NCBI RefSeq assembly: GCF_900129075.1
Contig: NZ_FQVH01000002.1
Coordinates: 109,954 to 173,953, forward strand
DNA: 64,000 bases
From: Caldanaerobius fijiensis DSM 17918
GTDB taxonomy: Bacteria > Bacillota > Thermoanaerobacteria > Thermoanaerobacterales > Caldanaerobiaceae
Direction of reading: 5' to 3'
Made by a program: the position numbers and the translations under genes. Under the pieces are notes generated by a model that was given only the letters and a program-made list of their open reading frames with translations, was not told the DNA's origin and did no database searches. Positions 52,128 through 60,783 of this stretch are shown here, one piece after another. Every line of letters begins with the position of its first letter. Positions within the stretch are counted from its first letter, which is position 1.

Positions 52128-52648
52128 TGAACATTTTTAGGATTATATAAATTCAATAGTTTAAGCAATTTATCGCTGGGCTCAAAAAGAAGAAAACAGT
52201 GTTTACCATTTTGACTAAATATACCAAAATATAATTTATCAATGTTATTATACGCTTTAAATATTTTATAATTGCGAATGTTATGAGATATCTTTTTGTA
52301 TGCGTCACTGTTGACGGGGGCTATCACCTCAAATTCTTTTGCATTGGTGGATAAAATATGAACCCTTTTACTATTCATTATGACTTTAGCGATATCAATA
52401 TCTCCGTTGGTAAATGTGTATTCATATTCGATCTTTTGGCTATTTCGTAAAACGTACAAGCCATATGCAATACCACCTGCTATAACTGCTATAATCAAGT
52501 TGATAATGTTGAAGTGAGCAAGTATACTAAATAGAAAGTTTAATGATATTAATCCAAAAATAACCATAAATAGGTATGAGGTATAGTATATAATATTGTT
52601 TAAAGTCATATCTTTCTTTTTAACGACCTCTTCGTGAAAATTGTCCAT
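52118..52648 (-). CDS. Hypothetical membrane protein (DUF6106-like)
   Basis: This 176-residue protein has two central membrane helices (about 25-45 and 50-66) with a charged N-terminus (MDNFHEEVVKKKDMT). A soluble C-terminal beta-rich domain follows. The N-terminal pattern recalls DUF6106 proteins of clostridia, but I am not certain. It is convergent with cheR and sits downstream of the DeoR regulator with a 47-base gap, so it could be cotranscribed with that gene. The function is unknown. Confidence 0.7.
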   Translation of the reverse strand: MDNFHEEVVKKKDMTLNNIIYYTSYLFMVIFGLISLNFLFSILAHFNIINLIIAVIAGGIAYGLYVLRNSQKIEYEYTFTNGDIDIAKVIMNSKRVHILSTNAKEFEVIAPVNSDAYKKISHNIRNYKIFKAYNNIDKLYFGIFSQNGKHCFLLFEPSDKLLKLLNLYNPKNVQVE

Positions 52649-52695
52649 TAATTAATGTGCTCCTTTCTATTTTTAGTTTCTTAAATATTATTTTA

Positions 52696-53460
52696 TCACA
52701 AATCATACACGACCTCCACCCCTTTTTTCTCAAATTCTTCCAGAATATTATCATCAGGTTTTTTATCTGTAATAAGTATATCAATCTCTTCGGGTTGTGC
52801 CAGGGTAAAAGGTAGGCTTTTATTAAACTTAGATGAATCCATAAGCATAATTTTTTTCTTAGCGTTCTTTATTACATAACTTTTTATTTCATTGTCATAA
52901 ATATTGGGATTAGTAAACCCCGCTGATATCGAATAACCACCAATAGATAAAAATGCCAAATCTATATTCAAGCTTTGTAGATTCTTTAATGCGAAAGGAC
53001 CTGAAGAAGATATTGTATGGTGATTTAAATTGCCCCCTAATAAAATTATTTCTATATTACTTCTTTTTAAAAGCTCTATGGCTATGTTTGGAGCATTTGT
53101 TATTACATATAGTCTAATATTAGGTATTTGTTTTGCAAAAGTCATAAGTGTAGTTCCTGCGTCTATAAAAGTAGAGGTATTTTCTACAAGATATCGCGTA
53201 GCTATCCTTGCTATTTTTTCTTTTGCTGCAATATTTTCTAGCATACTCCTATTAAAATCATATTCACCAGCGCTTAGTGAATTTATCGAACGAGCACCAC
53301 CGTGAACTCTTATTAACTTATTTTGTGATTCAAGATACATGAGATCTCTTCTTAAAGTCATTTCAGATACATCTGGAAAGAATTTTTTTAACTCACTCAG
53401 TCTTACTTCTCCTTTTGAATTTATCAAATTTAATATTTTTTGTCTTCTATCAACGGTCAT
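52696..53460 (-). CDS. DeoR/GlpR family transcriptional regulator
   Basis: This 254-residue repressor has an N-terminal DeoR helix-turn-helix (RRQKILNLINSKGEVRLSELKKFF, MTLRRDLMYLE) and a DeoRC sugar-phosphate sensor domain (FIDAGTTLMTFAKQI, NAPNIAIELL, LLGGNLNHHT). It is divergent from the pdu operon, with 171 bases between them, so it most likely controls that operon and binds a phosphorylated sugar. I start it at the ATG complementary to 53458-53460, spaced from AAAGGA. A second ATG three codons upstream is possible. Confidence 0.93.
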   Translation of the reverse strand: MTVDRRQKILNLINSKGEVRLSELKKFFPDVSEMTLRRDLMYLESQNKLIRVHGGARSINSLSAGEYDFNRSMLENIAAKEKIARIATRYLVENTSTFIDAGTTLMTFAKQIPNIRLYVITNAPNIAIELLKRSNIEIILLGGNLNHHTISSSGPFALKNLQSLNIDLAFLSIGGYSISAGFTNPNIYDNEIKSYVIKNAKKKIMLMDSSKFNKSLPFTLAQPEEIDILITDKKPDDNILEEFEKKGVEVVYDL

Positions 53461-53525
53461 TACTTTCATCCTTTCTGTTGCATATATTAATTTTATGAAA
53501 GATACGCTTAAATGTCAACATTTTT

Positions 53526-53589
53526 ATATGTTAAATACAAACATAAATATAACATATTATTGACAGAAAATTATTGACTTAAACATAAA
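53526..53589. promoter_or_regulatory. Candidate DeoR-type operators before pduC
   Basis: ATATGTTA (53526-53533) and TAACATAT (53550-53557) form an 8-bp inverted repeat. AAACATAAA occurs at 53539-53547 and again at 53581-53589, 42 bases (about four helical turns) apart. The second copy lies between the -35 and -10 boxes of pduC. Together they are good candidate binding sites for the divergent DeoR regulator. Confidence 0.55.
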
Positions 53590-53602
53590 ATGGATATATA
53601 AT
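53574..53602 (+). promoter_or_regulatory. Sigma-A promoter of the pdu operon
   Basis: TTGACT (53574-53579) and a perfect TATAAT (53597-53602) with a 17-base spacer lie 29 bases before pduC. A candidate operator half-site sits in the spacer. Confidence 0.85.
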
Positions 53603-53631
53603 TAAATTAAATTATCACAGGTGGCGGTTCT

Positions 53632-55296
53632 ATGAAACGTTCAAAAAGGTTTCAAGTTTTGGATAGTAGACCTATAAATAACGATGCATTTATGAGGGAG
53701 TGGCCCGAAAAGGGTTTTATTGCCATGGAATCTCTCAGAGATCCGAAACCATCAATAAAAATTGAAAATGGTGTGATTGTAGAACTAGATGGGAAAAAGC
53801 GCGACGAATTTGATTTTATTGATGAGTTTATTGCTGATAACTCTATTGATATATCCGCCGCAATTAACGCTATGAACATAAAAAGTATTGATATAGCAAA
53901 AATGCTTGTTGATGTAAATGTAAGTAGAAGAGAAATTCTAAATATCACGAGAGGCTTGACACCTGCCAAAATATTGGAAGTTGTAAATTCTATGAACGTA
54001 GTAGAAATGATGATGGCTATGCAGAAGATGAGAGCAAGGAAAATTCCTTCTATTCAGGCTCATGTAACTAATCTCATGGATAACCCTGTGCTTATAGCAG
54101 CAGATGCAGCAGAAGGGGCTTTAAGGGGATTTGATGAAGAAGAGACTACGGTAGGTATAGCTCGTTATGCGCCCTTAAATGCATTGGCACTTCTTGTAGG
54201 TTCACAGACAGGTCGTGGTGGCGTATTAACTCAGTGTGCTGTAGAAGAAGCGACGGAGCTTAACATAGCCATGAGGGGACTTACTTCCTATGCTGAAACA
54301 ATATCGGTCTACGGGACTGAGGGTGTGTTTATCGATGGCGACGATACGCCATTTTCAAAAGCATTTTTAGCATCCGCTTATGCATCCCGCGGCCTCAAGA
54401 TAAGGTTTACATCTGGTACAGGATCTGAAGTACTTATGGGTGATGCCGAAGGAAAATCGATGCTTTACCTTGAAATCAGGTGTATTATGATTGCAAAAGG
54501 AGCAGGTGTACAAGGGATACAAAATGGATCTATAAGCTGTATTGGGGTTACTTCTTCAGTTCCATCAGGAATAAGAGCTATACTGGCTGAAAATCTTGTA
54601 GCTGCTATGCTGGATTTGGAAGTAGCATCCGGTAATGATCAGACGTTTTCGCATTCGGATATAAGGCGAACAGCTAAGACAATGCTGCAGTTTCTGCCAG
54701 GTACAGATTTTATATTTTCAGGTTATAGTGCCACACCTAATTATGATAATATGTTTGCAGGATCTAATTTTGATGTAGATGACTATGACGATTATAATGT
54801 GTTGCAGAGGGATTTAAAAGTAGATGGTGGTTTGAGGCCTGTGTCAGAAGAAGAAGTAATAATGGTCAGAAATAGGGCAGCAAGGGCTTTAAAATCCGTT
54901 TTTACCCAATTAGGATTACCACCCATAACCAATGAAGAAGTAGAGAAAGCTACGTATGCTCATGGAAGTAAAGATATGCCTGAAAGAGATATAGTAAAGG
55001 ATTTGTTAGCGATAGATGAAATGATGAAAAAAGGCATAACAGGGCTTGACGTTGTAAAAGCTCTTTATAGATCTGGATTTGAAGATATTGCAGAAAATAT
55101 TTTAAACATGTTAAAACAACGAGTATCAGGTGATTATTTACAAACATCTTCTATAATTGACAAGAATTTTAACGTAATAAGTGCTGTAAACTGTGAAAAC
55201 GATTATAGGGGTCCTGGAACAGGTTATATCATGAGCGAGGAAAGATGGAATGAAATAAAAGCGATTCCTCATCTTATAGATCCAGATGAATATTAG
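53632..55296 (+). CDS. pduC: B12-dependent diol/glycerol dehydratase large subunit
   Basis: This is the catalytic alpha subunit of the adenosylcobalamin diol dehydratase, which turns 1,2-propanediol into propionaldehyde (or glycerol into 3-hydroxypropionaldehyde). The 554-residue length equals that of PduC. Recognisable segments are SKRFQVLDSRPINNDAFMREWPEKGF at the start, ARYAPLNALALLVGSQTGRGGVLTQCAVEEATEL and YAETISVYGTEGVFIDGDDTPFSKAFL. The two smaller subunits and reactivase follow, so the operon is complete for this step. Diol over glycerol is inferred from the PduP and shell genes. Confidence 0.96.
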   Translation: MKRSKRFQVLDSRPINNDAFMREWPEKGFIAMESLRDPKPSIKIENGVIVELDGKKRDEFDFIDEFIADNSIDISAAINAMNIKSIDIAKMLVDVNVSRREILNITRGLTPAKILEVVNSMNVVEMMMAMQKMRARKIPSIQAHVTNLMDNPVLIAADAAEGALRGFDEEETTVGIARYAPLNALALLVGSQTGRGGVLTQCAVEEATELNIAMRGLTSYAETISVYGTEGVFIDGDDTPFSKAFLASAYASRGLKIRFTSGTGSEVLMGDAEGKSMLYLEIRCIMIAKGAGVQGIQNGSISCIGVTSSVPSGIRAILAENLVAAMLDLEVASGNDQTFSHSDIRRTAKTMLQFLPGTDFIFSGYSATPNYDNMFAGSNFDVDDYDDYNVLQRDLKVDGGLRPVSEEEVIMVRNRAARALKSVFTQLGLPPITNEEVEKATYAHGSKDMPERDIVKDLLAIDEMMKKGITGLDVVKALYRSGFEDIAENILNMLKQRVSGDYLQTSSIIDKNFNVISAVNCENDYRGPGTGYIMSEERWNEIKAIPHLIDPDEY

Positions 55297-55314
55297 AAAG
55301 AGGGATCTTAAGAA

Positions 55315-55902
55315 ATGGATGAGTTGGTTAGAATCATTACCCAAAAGGTTATACAGGAATTAAAAAAACGATCATCTTTAGAGAATAATTTTAGAGCTGA
55401 CGAGGTAGTCATTGGGGTTGGGCCGGCTTTCTTAAAATCCCAATTTAAAACTATAGCTAATATTCCTTTGCGCGATGTCTTAAGAGAAGTAATAGCAGGC
55501 ATAGAAGAAGAGGGTATGCACTACAGAGTATTCAGAATTTATTCTACTGCAGATGTGGCTTTTATAGCATGGGAAGCGGCAAAAATGAGCGGTTCAGGTA
55601 TTGGCATAGGCATTCAATCAAAAGGGACCACAGTAATACACCAAAAAGACCTCTTGCCACTATCTAATTTAGAGTTGTTTCCACAGGCGCCATTGTTAGA
55701 TTTACCTACATATCGTGAAATAGGTAGAAATGCCGCTAGATACGCTAAAGGAGATGTACCAATGCCTATAAAAGTAAAAAACGATTATATGATTAGGCCA
55801 AAATATCAGGCAAAGGCGGCTGTATTATATATAAAGGAAAAAGAATGTGTTAAAAATATACCTCCAGAACAAATCGACTGGGGTGATGAACAATGGCATT
55901 AA
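55315..55902 (+). CDS. pduD: Diol dehydratase medium subunit with N-terminal encapsulation-type helix
   Basis: This is the beta subunit of the dehydratase (195 residues), with [49 protein letters not shown] and YRPKYQA-like C-terminal sequence. Residues 1-18 ([18 protein letters not shown]) form a short amphipathic helix before a polar linker, as in PduD proteins whose N-terminus targets the enzyme into a microcompartment. It overlaps pduE by 10 bases. Confidence 0.95.
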   Translation: MDELVRIITQKVIQELKKRSSLENNFRADEVVIGVGPAFLKSQFKTIANIPLRDVLREVIAGIEEEGMHYRVFRIYSTADVAFIAWEAAKMSGSGIGIGIQSKGTTVIHQKDLLPLSNLELFPQAPLLDLPTYREIGRNAARYAKGDVPMPIKVKNDYMIRPKYQAKAAVLYIKEKECVKNIPPEQIDWGDEQWH

Positions 55903-56303
55903 GCAGAGAAGATTATCCTCTTTCGGTTAAGAGACGAGAATTGATAAGGACATACACTGGTAAGTCTTTTGATGATATTAACCTCAAGAGCGTCAATGAC
56001 GGCAGTATAAGCCAGGGTGATTTAAGGATATCAGGTAATGTACTTATGTATCAAGCTGAGATAGCAGAAGCGTGTGAAAGGCCACAATTAGCAGAAAATC
56101 TAAGAAGAGCTGCAGAGCTTACAGTTGTTCCTGATAATAAAATATTAGAAATATATAACGCATTAAGGCCTCATAGGTCTACAAAGCAAGAATTATTAGA
56201 TATAGCCGATGAATTGGAGAAAAAATATAATGCAAAAAGATGCGCTGCTCTTGTAAGGAAGGCTGCAGACACATATGAGCGAAGAGGAGTCCTTAAAAGA
56301 TGA
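55893..56303 (+). CDS. pduE: Diol dehydratase small subunit
   Basis: This is the gamma subunit (136 residues), with the family pattern [45 protein letters not shown] and [21 protein letters not shown]. It overlaps pduD and pduG by a few bases, so translation of the complex is coupled. Confidence 0.95.
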   Translation: MALSREDYPLSVKRRELIRTYTGKSFDDINLKSVNDGSISQGDLRISGNVLMYQAEIAEACERPQLAENLRRAAELTVVPDNKILEIYNALRPHRSTKQELLDIADELEKKYNAKRCAALVRKAADTYERRGVLKR

Positions 56304-58132
56304 TCGTAGCAGGAATTGATGTTGGCAATTCTACTACCGAAGTAACGCTGGCAGAAGGTAATAAAAATACGATAAGGTTTTTATCCAGCGGGATAAGCGA
56401 TACTACAGGTTTAAAAGGTACACAGGATAACATAGTTGGGATATTAAACGCATTACAAGATGCCACGAAAAAATCCGGTATAAGCATAAAAGATATTGAC
56501 TTATGCGGTATCAATAAAGTATCTCCTGTAATTGGAGATATCGCAGTGCAAAACGTCACCGAAACAATAATAACAGAATCGTCAATGATTGGCCATAATC
56601 CGGATACCCCTGGAGGTTGTGGCATAGGTGTGGGGGTTATAGTAGATATAAATTTGTTAGAAAATATCTCTAAAAGTCAACCTGTAATTGTTCTTGTTCC
56701 GTCTGATTGGAGTTTTCAAAAAGCTGCTGCTGAACTCCAAAAAGCCTTAAAAAATGGTATTAACGTGGTAGGTGCTATAGTACAAAATAACGATGGGGTA
56801 TTAATATCTAATCGCATTAATAAGACAATTCCCATTATTGATGAAGTAAAAAACATCGAAAAAATACCAAAAGGTTCTATAGCTGCAATTGAGGTTGCAC
56901 CTCCAGGTCAGTATATAAGAGAACTTTCAAACCCTTACGGTATCGCTACATTATTAAAATTATCACCTAAAGAAACAAAAAAGGTTATACCTATTGCGAA
57001 GTCACTAATAGGAAAGCGCTCTGGTGTGGTTATTATGGCACCTGAAGGAGAAGTGAAAGAAAAGGTTGTCCCGGCAGGTTCGATAACGCTCATAGGCAAA
57101 AACAATGAAATAACCGTTGATGTCAGCGAAGGTGCTGATGCTATCATGGATGCACTTTCTATGGTAGGAGATCTATTAAACGTTACTGCAGAAAAGGAAA
57201 CAAATATAGGGTCTATGCTACACCACATAAGGTCAACTATGGCAGCTGTTTCAGGCCTTCCCACCAATGAAATAATGATATCGGATTTATATGCTGTTGA
57301 TACTATTGTTCCGCTTAAAGTTAAAGGTGGTCTTGCAAACGAGATTTTCATGGAATCAGGAGTAGGAATAGCTGCAATGGTAAAGTCAAATTCGGCGTTT
57401 CTTGGGGCATTGATAACTGAAATAGAAAAAAACATTGCTCCCTGTTGTATATTGGGTGATGAAACACTTATGGCATTGTTAGGAGCATTTACTACGCCGG
57501 GTACAGATATACCTCTTGCCATACTGGATGTAGGAGGAGGTTCTATTGACGCTGCCTATATAGACCACAATTACGAGGTAAGACGAGTGAATATGGCTGG
57601 AGCCGGTAATATGGTGTCATTGCTTATTAATGAAGAATTAAGTTTACATAATATAGAAGTGGCTGAAGAATTAAAAAAATATCCTTTAGGAAAATCTGAG
57701 AGCCTTTTTCACATTAGAAATGAAGACGGCAGTATTAGTTTTTTTAAAAATCCCTTGCGACCAGAACTTTTTGCCAGGGTGTTGTTGAATAAAAATGGTG
57801 ATTATATTCCCATTTTAATTGAACATACAATGGATAAAATTCGCAGTATCAGAAGAGAAGTAAAATACAATGTATTGGTTAGAAATTCTATACGCGCCCT
57901 AAAAAAAGTTGCTCCAAATAACGACCTTAGAAAGCTGGAATATATAGTAATGATAGGTGGATCATCCTTAGATTTTGAGTATCCTCATATGTTGATGGAA
58001 GAATTGACTAAGTGTGGTGTAGTCGTAGGTCAAGGAAATATAAGGGGAAAAGAAGGGCCGAGAAATGCGGTTGCAACAGGGTTAGCCATTGCTCTTTTGA
58101 AGGAGATTCAGGATGGAAAGATTGAATTATGA
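56300..58132 (+). CDS. pduG: Diol dehydratase reactivase large subunit
   Basis: It exchanges damaged cobalamin from inactivated dehydratase using ATP. The 610-residue ASKHA-type protein begins [18 protein letters not shown], contains VEVAPPGQYIRELSNPYGIATLLKLS, then LAILDVGGGSIDAAYI and near the end IVMIGGSSLDFEYPHMLMEEL. It follows pduE with a 4-base overlap. Confidence 0.95.
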   Translation: MIVAGIDVGNSTTEVTLAEGNKNTIRFLSSGISDTTGLKGTQDNIVGILNALQDATKKSGISIKDIDLCGINKVSPVIGDIAVQNVTETIITESSMIGHNPDTPGGCGIGVGVIVDINLLENISKSQPVIVLVPSDWSFQKAAAELQKALKNGINVVGAIVQNNDGVLISNRINKTIPIIDEVKNIEKIPKGSIAAIEVAPPGQYIRELSNPYGIATLLKLSPKETKKVIPIAKSLIGKRSGVVIMAPEGEVKEKVVPAGSITLIGKNNEITVDVSEGADAIMDALSMVGDLLNVTAEKETNIGSMLHHIRSTMAAVSGLPTNEIMISDLYAVDTIVPLKVKGGLANEIFMESGVGIAAMVKSNSAFLGALITEIEKNIAPCCILGDETLMALLGAFTTPGTDIPLAILDVGGGSIDAAYIDHNYEVRRVNMAGAGNMVSLLINEELSLHNIEVAEELKKYPLGKSESLFHIRNEDGSISFFKNPLRPELFARVLLNKNGDYIPILIEHTMDKIRSIRREVKYNVLVRNSIRALKKVAPNNDLRKLEYIVMIGGSSLDFEYPHMLMEELTKCGVVVGQGNIRGKEGPRNAVATGLAIALLKEIQDGKIEL

Positions 58133-58415
58133 GGTAAGGCTTCTCTTTGTATCTTACAACAAAAGCATAGCCGACAATATAATAGCAGGTATAGAAGAAG
58201 AAGGTGTTCCCTGGGGAATTGCTGACGATAGATCAGAACTTTTTTCTAAATTGGGCATAGGGCTTGTTGTGAATAATTATTCTGTTGCTCTACATATAAT
58301 GCAATGGCAAATACCTTATTTATCTATTGACAATTGTAATGAAGAAACTGCTAGGCGTATGGGGGAAAATGCGGCTAGATTGGCAAAAAATCTACCATTA
58401 CACAATATTAAATAA
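58113..58415 (+). CDS. pduH: Diol dehydratase reactivase small subunit
   Basis: The 100-residue DdrB/PduH partner of PduG. It resembles the beta subunit fold of the dehydratase, with [14 protein letters not shown] and a C-terminal NEETARRMGENAARLAKNLP. It overlaps pduG by 20 bases. Confidence 0.92.
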   Translation: MERLNYEVRLLFVSYNKSIADNIIAGIEEEGVPWGIADDRSELFSKLGIGLVVNNYSVALHIMQWQIPYLSIDNCNEETARRMGENAARLAKNLPLHNIK

Positions 58416-58430
58416 AAGTCAGGTGGTAAA

Positions 58431-59381
58431 ATGAAGATATACACTCGTACGGGAGATGACGGTACGACATCAATAGCAAAAAATATAAGGCTTCCCAAAG
58501 ATGACATAAGAATTGAACTATTGGGTTCTCTGGACGAATTGAACAGTGCTTTGGGGATAGTTAAATTATATGTTAATGAAGAAATTAAAAATATAATTGA
58601 AGAATTTCAAAGAGACATGTTGAACATTGGTGCAAATATAGCTGGTTTTGATAAAAATATATCGCCGGAGAAAATAACATATATTGAAGATTTAATTGAT
58701 AAATATCAACAGGAATTATCACCTCAAACCGGTTTTATCATCCCGGGTAAAACGTTTGGTTCTACATACATGGATTTTGCCAGGACAATAGCTAGAAAAG
58801 CAGAGCGAAAAGCAGTTGCACTTAAAAAAGATGGCATAAAACCAGAAATTTTAAAGTATCTAAACAGGTTATCAGATTTACTCTATATACTAGCACGGTA
58901 TATTGATCATATTTCACTATCTGATGTGGTATATGCAAATAAAAAGGACAATAAAAGAAACGGTTATTTAAGTCTGGATGTAGCTTTAAAGTTGATAATG
59001 GTTTCACAGGTATTGGCAAGAGAAATGGGTATACCAATTGTATCTGCGATAGCTGATGAAGCAGGAAATCTCATAGCGTTTCAGCGCATGGATGGAGCAA
59101 TGATTGCCAGTATCAATATTGCTATTGATAAGGCTTATTCTGCTTCGATTCTAAAAATGTCTACAGAAGAGATTGGCAGTCTCGCTCAGCCAGGCGGTCC
59201 CCTTTACGGTATTAATACCACTAATGATCACAGAATTATTACTTTTGGAGGTGGTTACCCTTTAAAGAACAAAGAAGTGGTAATAGGAGGCGTTGGGATT
59301 AGCGGTGGTACAGCTGAACAAGATTCTCAAATAGCCAAAGCTGTGGCGCTTTCTTGCGAGGAGGTGATGAAAGGTGGTTAA
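58431..59381 (+). CDS. pduO: PduO-type cob(I)alamin adenosyltransferase with C-terminal GlcG/HbpS domain
   Basis: PduO makes the adenosylcobalamin coenzyme needed by the dehydratase. The N-terminal part (about 1-175) has the ATR motif TRTGDDGTTSIA, ELLGSLDELNSALG and RTIARKAERKAVAL. The C-terminal domain (about 180-316) is HbpS/GlcG-like: LDVALKLIMVSQVLAREMGIPIVSAIADEAGNLIAFQRMDGA and LAQPGGPLYGINTT. This two-domain form is the usual PduO. It overlaps pduP by 8 bases. Confidence 0.94.
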   Translation: MKIYTRTGDDGTTSIAKNIRLPKDDIRIELLGSLDELNSALGIVKLYVNEEIKNIIEEFQRDMLNIGANIAGFDKNISPEKITYIEDLIDKYQQELSPQTGFIIPGKTFGSTYMDFARTIARKAERKAVALKKDGIKPEILKYLNRLSDLLYILARYIDHISLSDVVYANKKDNKRNGYLSLDVALKLIMVSQVLAREMGIPIVSAIADEAGNLIAFQRMDGAMIASINIAIDKAYSASILKMSTEEIGSLAQPGGPLYGINTTNDHRIITFGGGYPLKNKEVVIGGVGISGGTAEQDSQIAKAVALSCEEVMKGG

Positions 59382-60768
59382 AGAAGAACAAATCGAGGCT
59401 ATTGTACGGGAGGTTCTTAGGAGAATAGATCGAGAAGACATCAAACTTAACGAAGACAAACATCAATTAGGTGTTTTCGACAAAATGGAAGATGCCATTG
59501 AAGCAGCAAAGGACGCTTTTGAAAAGTTTTCCAACATGACTTTAGAAGATAGAGAAAGATTTATATCTGAAATCCGTAAGGCCACATTGGAAAATGCCAG
59601 AGTGTTAGCAGAAATGGGCGTAAAAGAGACAGGGATGGGAAAAGTTGAACATAAAGTATTAAAACATCAATTGGTAGCGAAGAAAACCCCTGGTACAGAG
59701 GATCTAAAAACTCAAGCCTGGAGTGGAGATAAAGGTCTTACATTAGTTGAAATGGCACCTTTTGGTGTAATTGGTGCTATAACTCCATCTACAAACCCGT
59801 CAGAGACAATAATATGCAATAGTATAGGGATGATTGCAGCAGGAAATGCTGTTGTGTTTAGTCCTCACCCTGGCGCTAAGAGGGTTTCTAATTTTGCCGT
59901 AGACATGATAAATAGAGCTATCATAAGGGCTGGTGGACCTGAAAACCTGGTTGTGTCAATAAAAGAACCTAGTATAAATACGACAAATGCCATGATTAAA
60001 CACCCTGACGTAAAATTGCTTGTAGCAACAGGAGGACCAGAGATAGTAAAAATCGTGCTATCGTCTGGGAAAAAAGCCATCGGTGCAGGGGCAGGAAATC
60101 CTCCAGTAGTTGTTGACGAGACAGCTGATATAAAGAAAGCAGCAAAAGATATCATAGATGGATGTACTTTCGACAATAACTTGCCATGCATTGCAGAAAA
60201 AGAAGTCATAGCAGTTGAAAAAATTTACAGAGATCTGTTAGATGAGATCTTAAAGCAAGGGGTATACAAATTAAATGCGCTACAGATAAGCAAACTGGAA
60301 AATTTGGTCTTAATGGATGGTAAATTAAATAAGAAATTGGTTGGCAAAGATGCAAAAGTAATATTGGATCAAATAGGGATAAACGTTTCTGATGACATAA
60401 GATGTATAATATGTGAAACCGACGAAGATCATCCTTTTGTGATGGAAGAACTTATGATGCCAATTCTTCCTATTGTAAAAGCAAAAAACATTGATGATGC
60501 CATTAGGATTGCTGTGAAAGCTGAGAAAAACAATCGACATACGGCTCATATACATTCAAAGAATATCGATAATATTACCAGATATGCTAAGGCTATAAAT
60601 ACTACTATCTTGGTTAAAAATGCACCGTCATATGCAGGAATAGGATTTGGTGGAGAAGGTTTTACGACTTTTACTATAGCAGGGCCAACGGGGGAAGGAC
60701 TGACATCTGCTCAAACATTTACAAGGATGCGAAGGTGTGTTCTGGCTGATGGCTTAAGGATCATATAA
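59374..60768 (+). CDS. pduP: CoA-acylating propionaldehyde dehydrogenase with N-terminal encapsulation-type helix
   Basis: PduP oxidizes propionaldehyde to propionyl-CoA with NAD. The 464-residue aldehyde dehydrogenase has a catalytic Cys in FDNNLPCIAEKEV and FGVIGAITPSTNPSETIICNSIGMIAAGNAVVFSPHP. Residues 1-17 (MVKEEQIEAIVREVLRRI-like, GTG start) form an amphipathic helix followed by a linker, the normal cargo tag of PduP. The enzyme recycles CoA and NAD with the neighbouring alcohol dehydrogenase. Confidence 0.95.
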   Translation: MVKEEQIEAIVREVLRRIDREDIKLNEDKHQLGVFDKMEDAIEAAKDAFEKFSNMTLEDRERFISEIRKATLENARVLAEMGVKETGMGKVEHKVLKHQLVAKKTPGTEDLKTQAWSGDKGLTLVEMAPFGVIGAITPSTNPSETIICNSIGMIAAGNAVVFSPHPGAKRVSNFAVDMINRAIIRAGGPENLVVSIKEPSINTTNAMIKHPDVKLLVATGGPEIVKIVLSSGKKAIGAGAGNPPVVVDETADIKKAAKDIIDGCTFDNNLPCIAEKEVIAVEKIYRDLLDEILKQGVYKLNALQISKLENLVLMDGKLNKKLVGKDAKVILDQIGINVSDDIRCIICETDEDHPFVMEELMMPILPIVKAKNIDDAIRIAVKAEKNNRHTAHIHSKNIDNITRYAKAINTTILVKNAPSYAGIGFGGEGFTTFTIAGPTGEGLTSAQTFTRMRRCVLADGLRII

Positions 60769-60783
60769 AAGGGGGAGCTTAAC

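Noticed and set aside
53461..53631. Cobalamin riboswitch before pduC
   Set aside because: The gap is only 171 bases and is filled by the divergent start, operator-like repeats and the promoter. The leader after the promoter is about 20 bases, too short for a riboswitch.
56935..57522. Minus-strand frame of 195 codons inside pduG
   Set aside because: It lies wholly within a well-recognised gene and its product has low-complexity, shadow-like composition without any domain.
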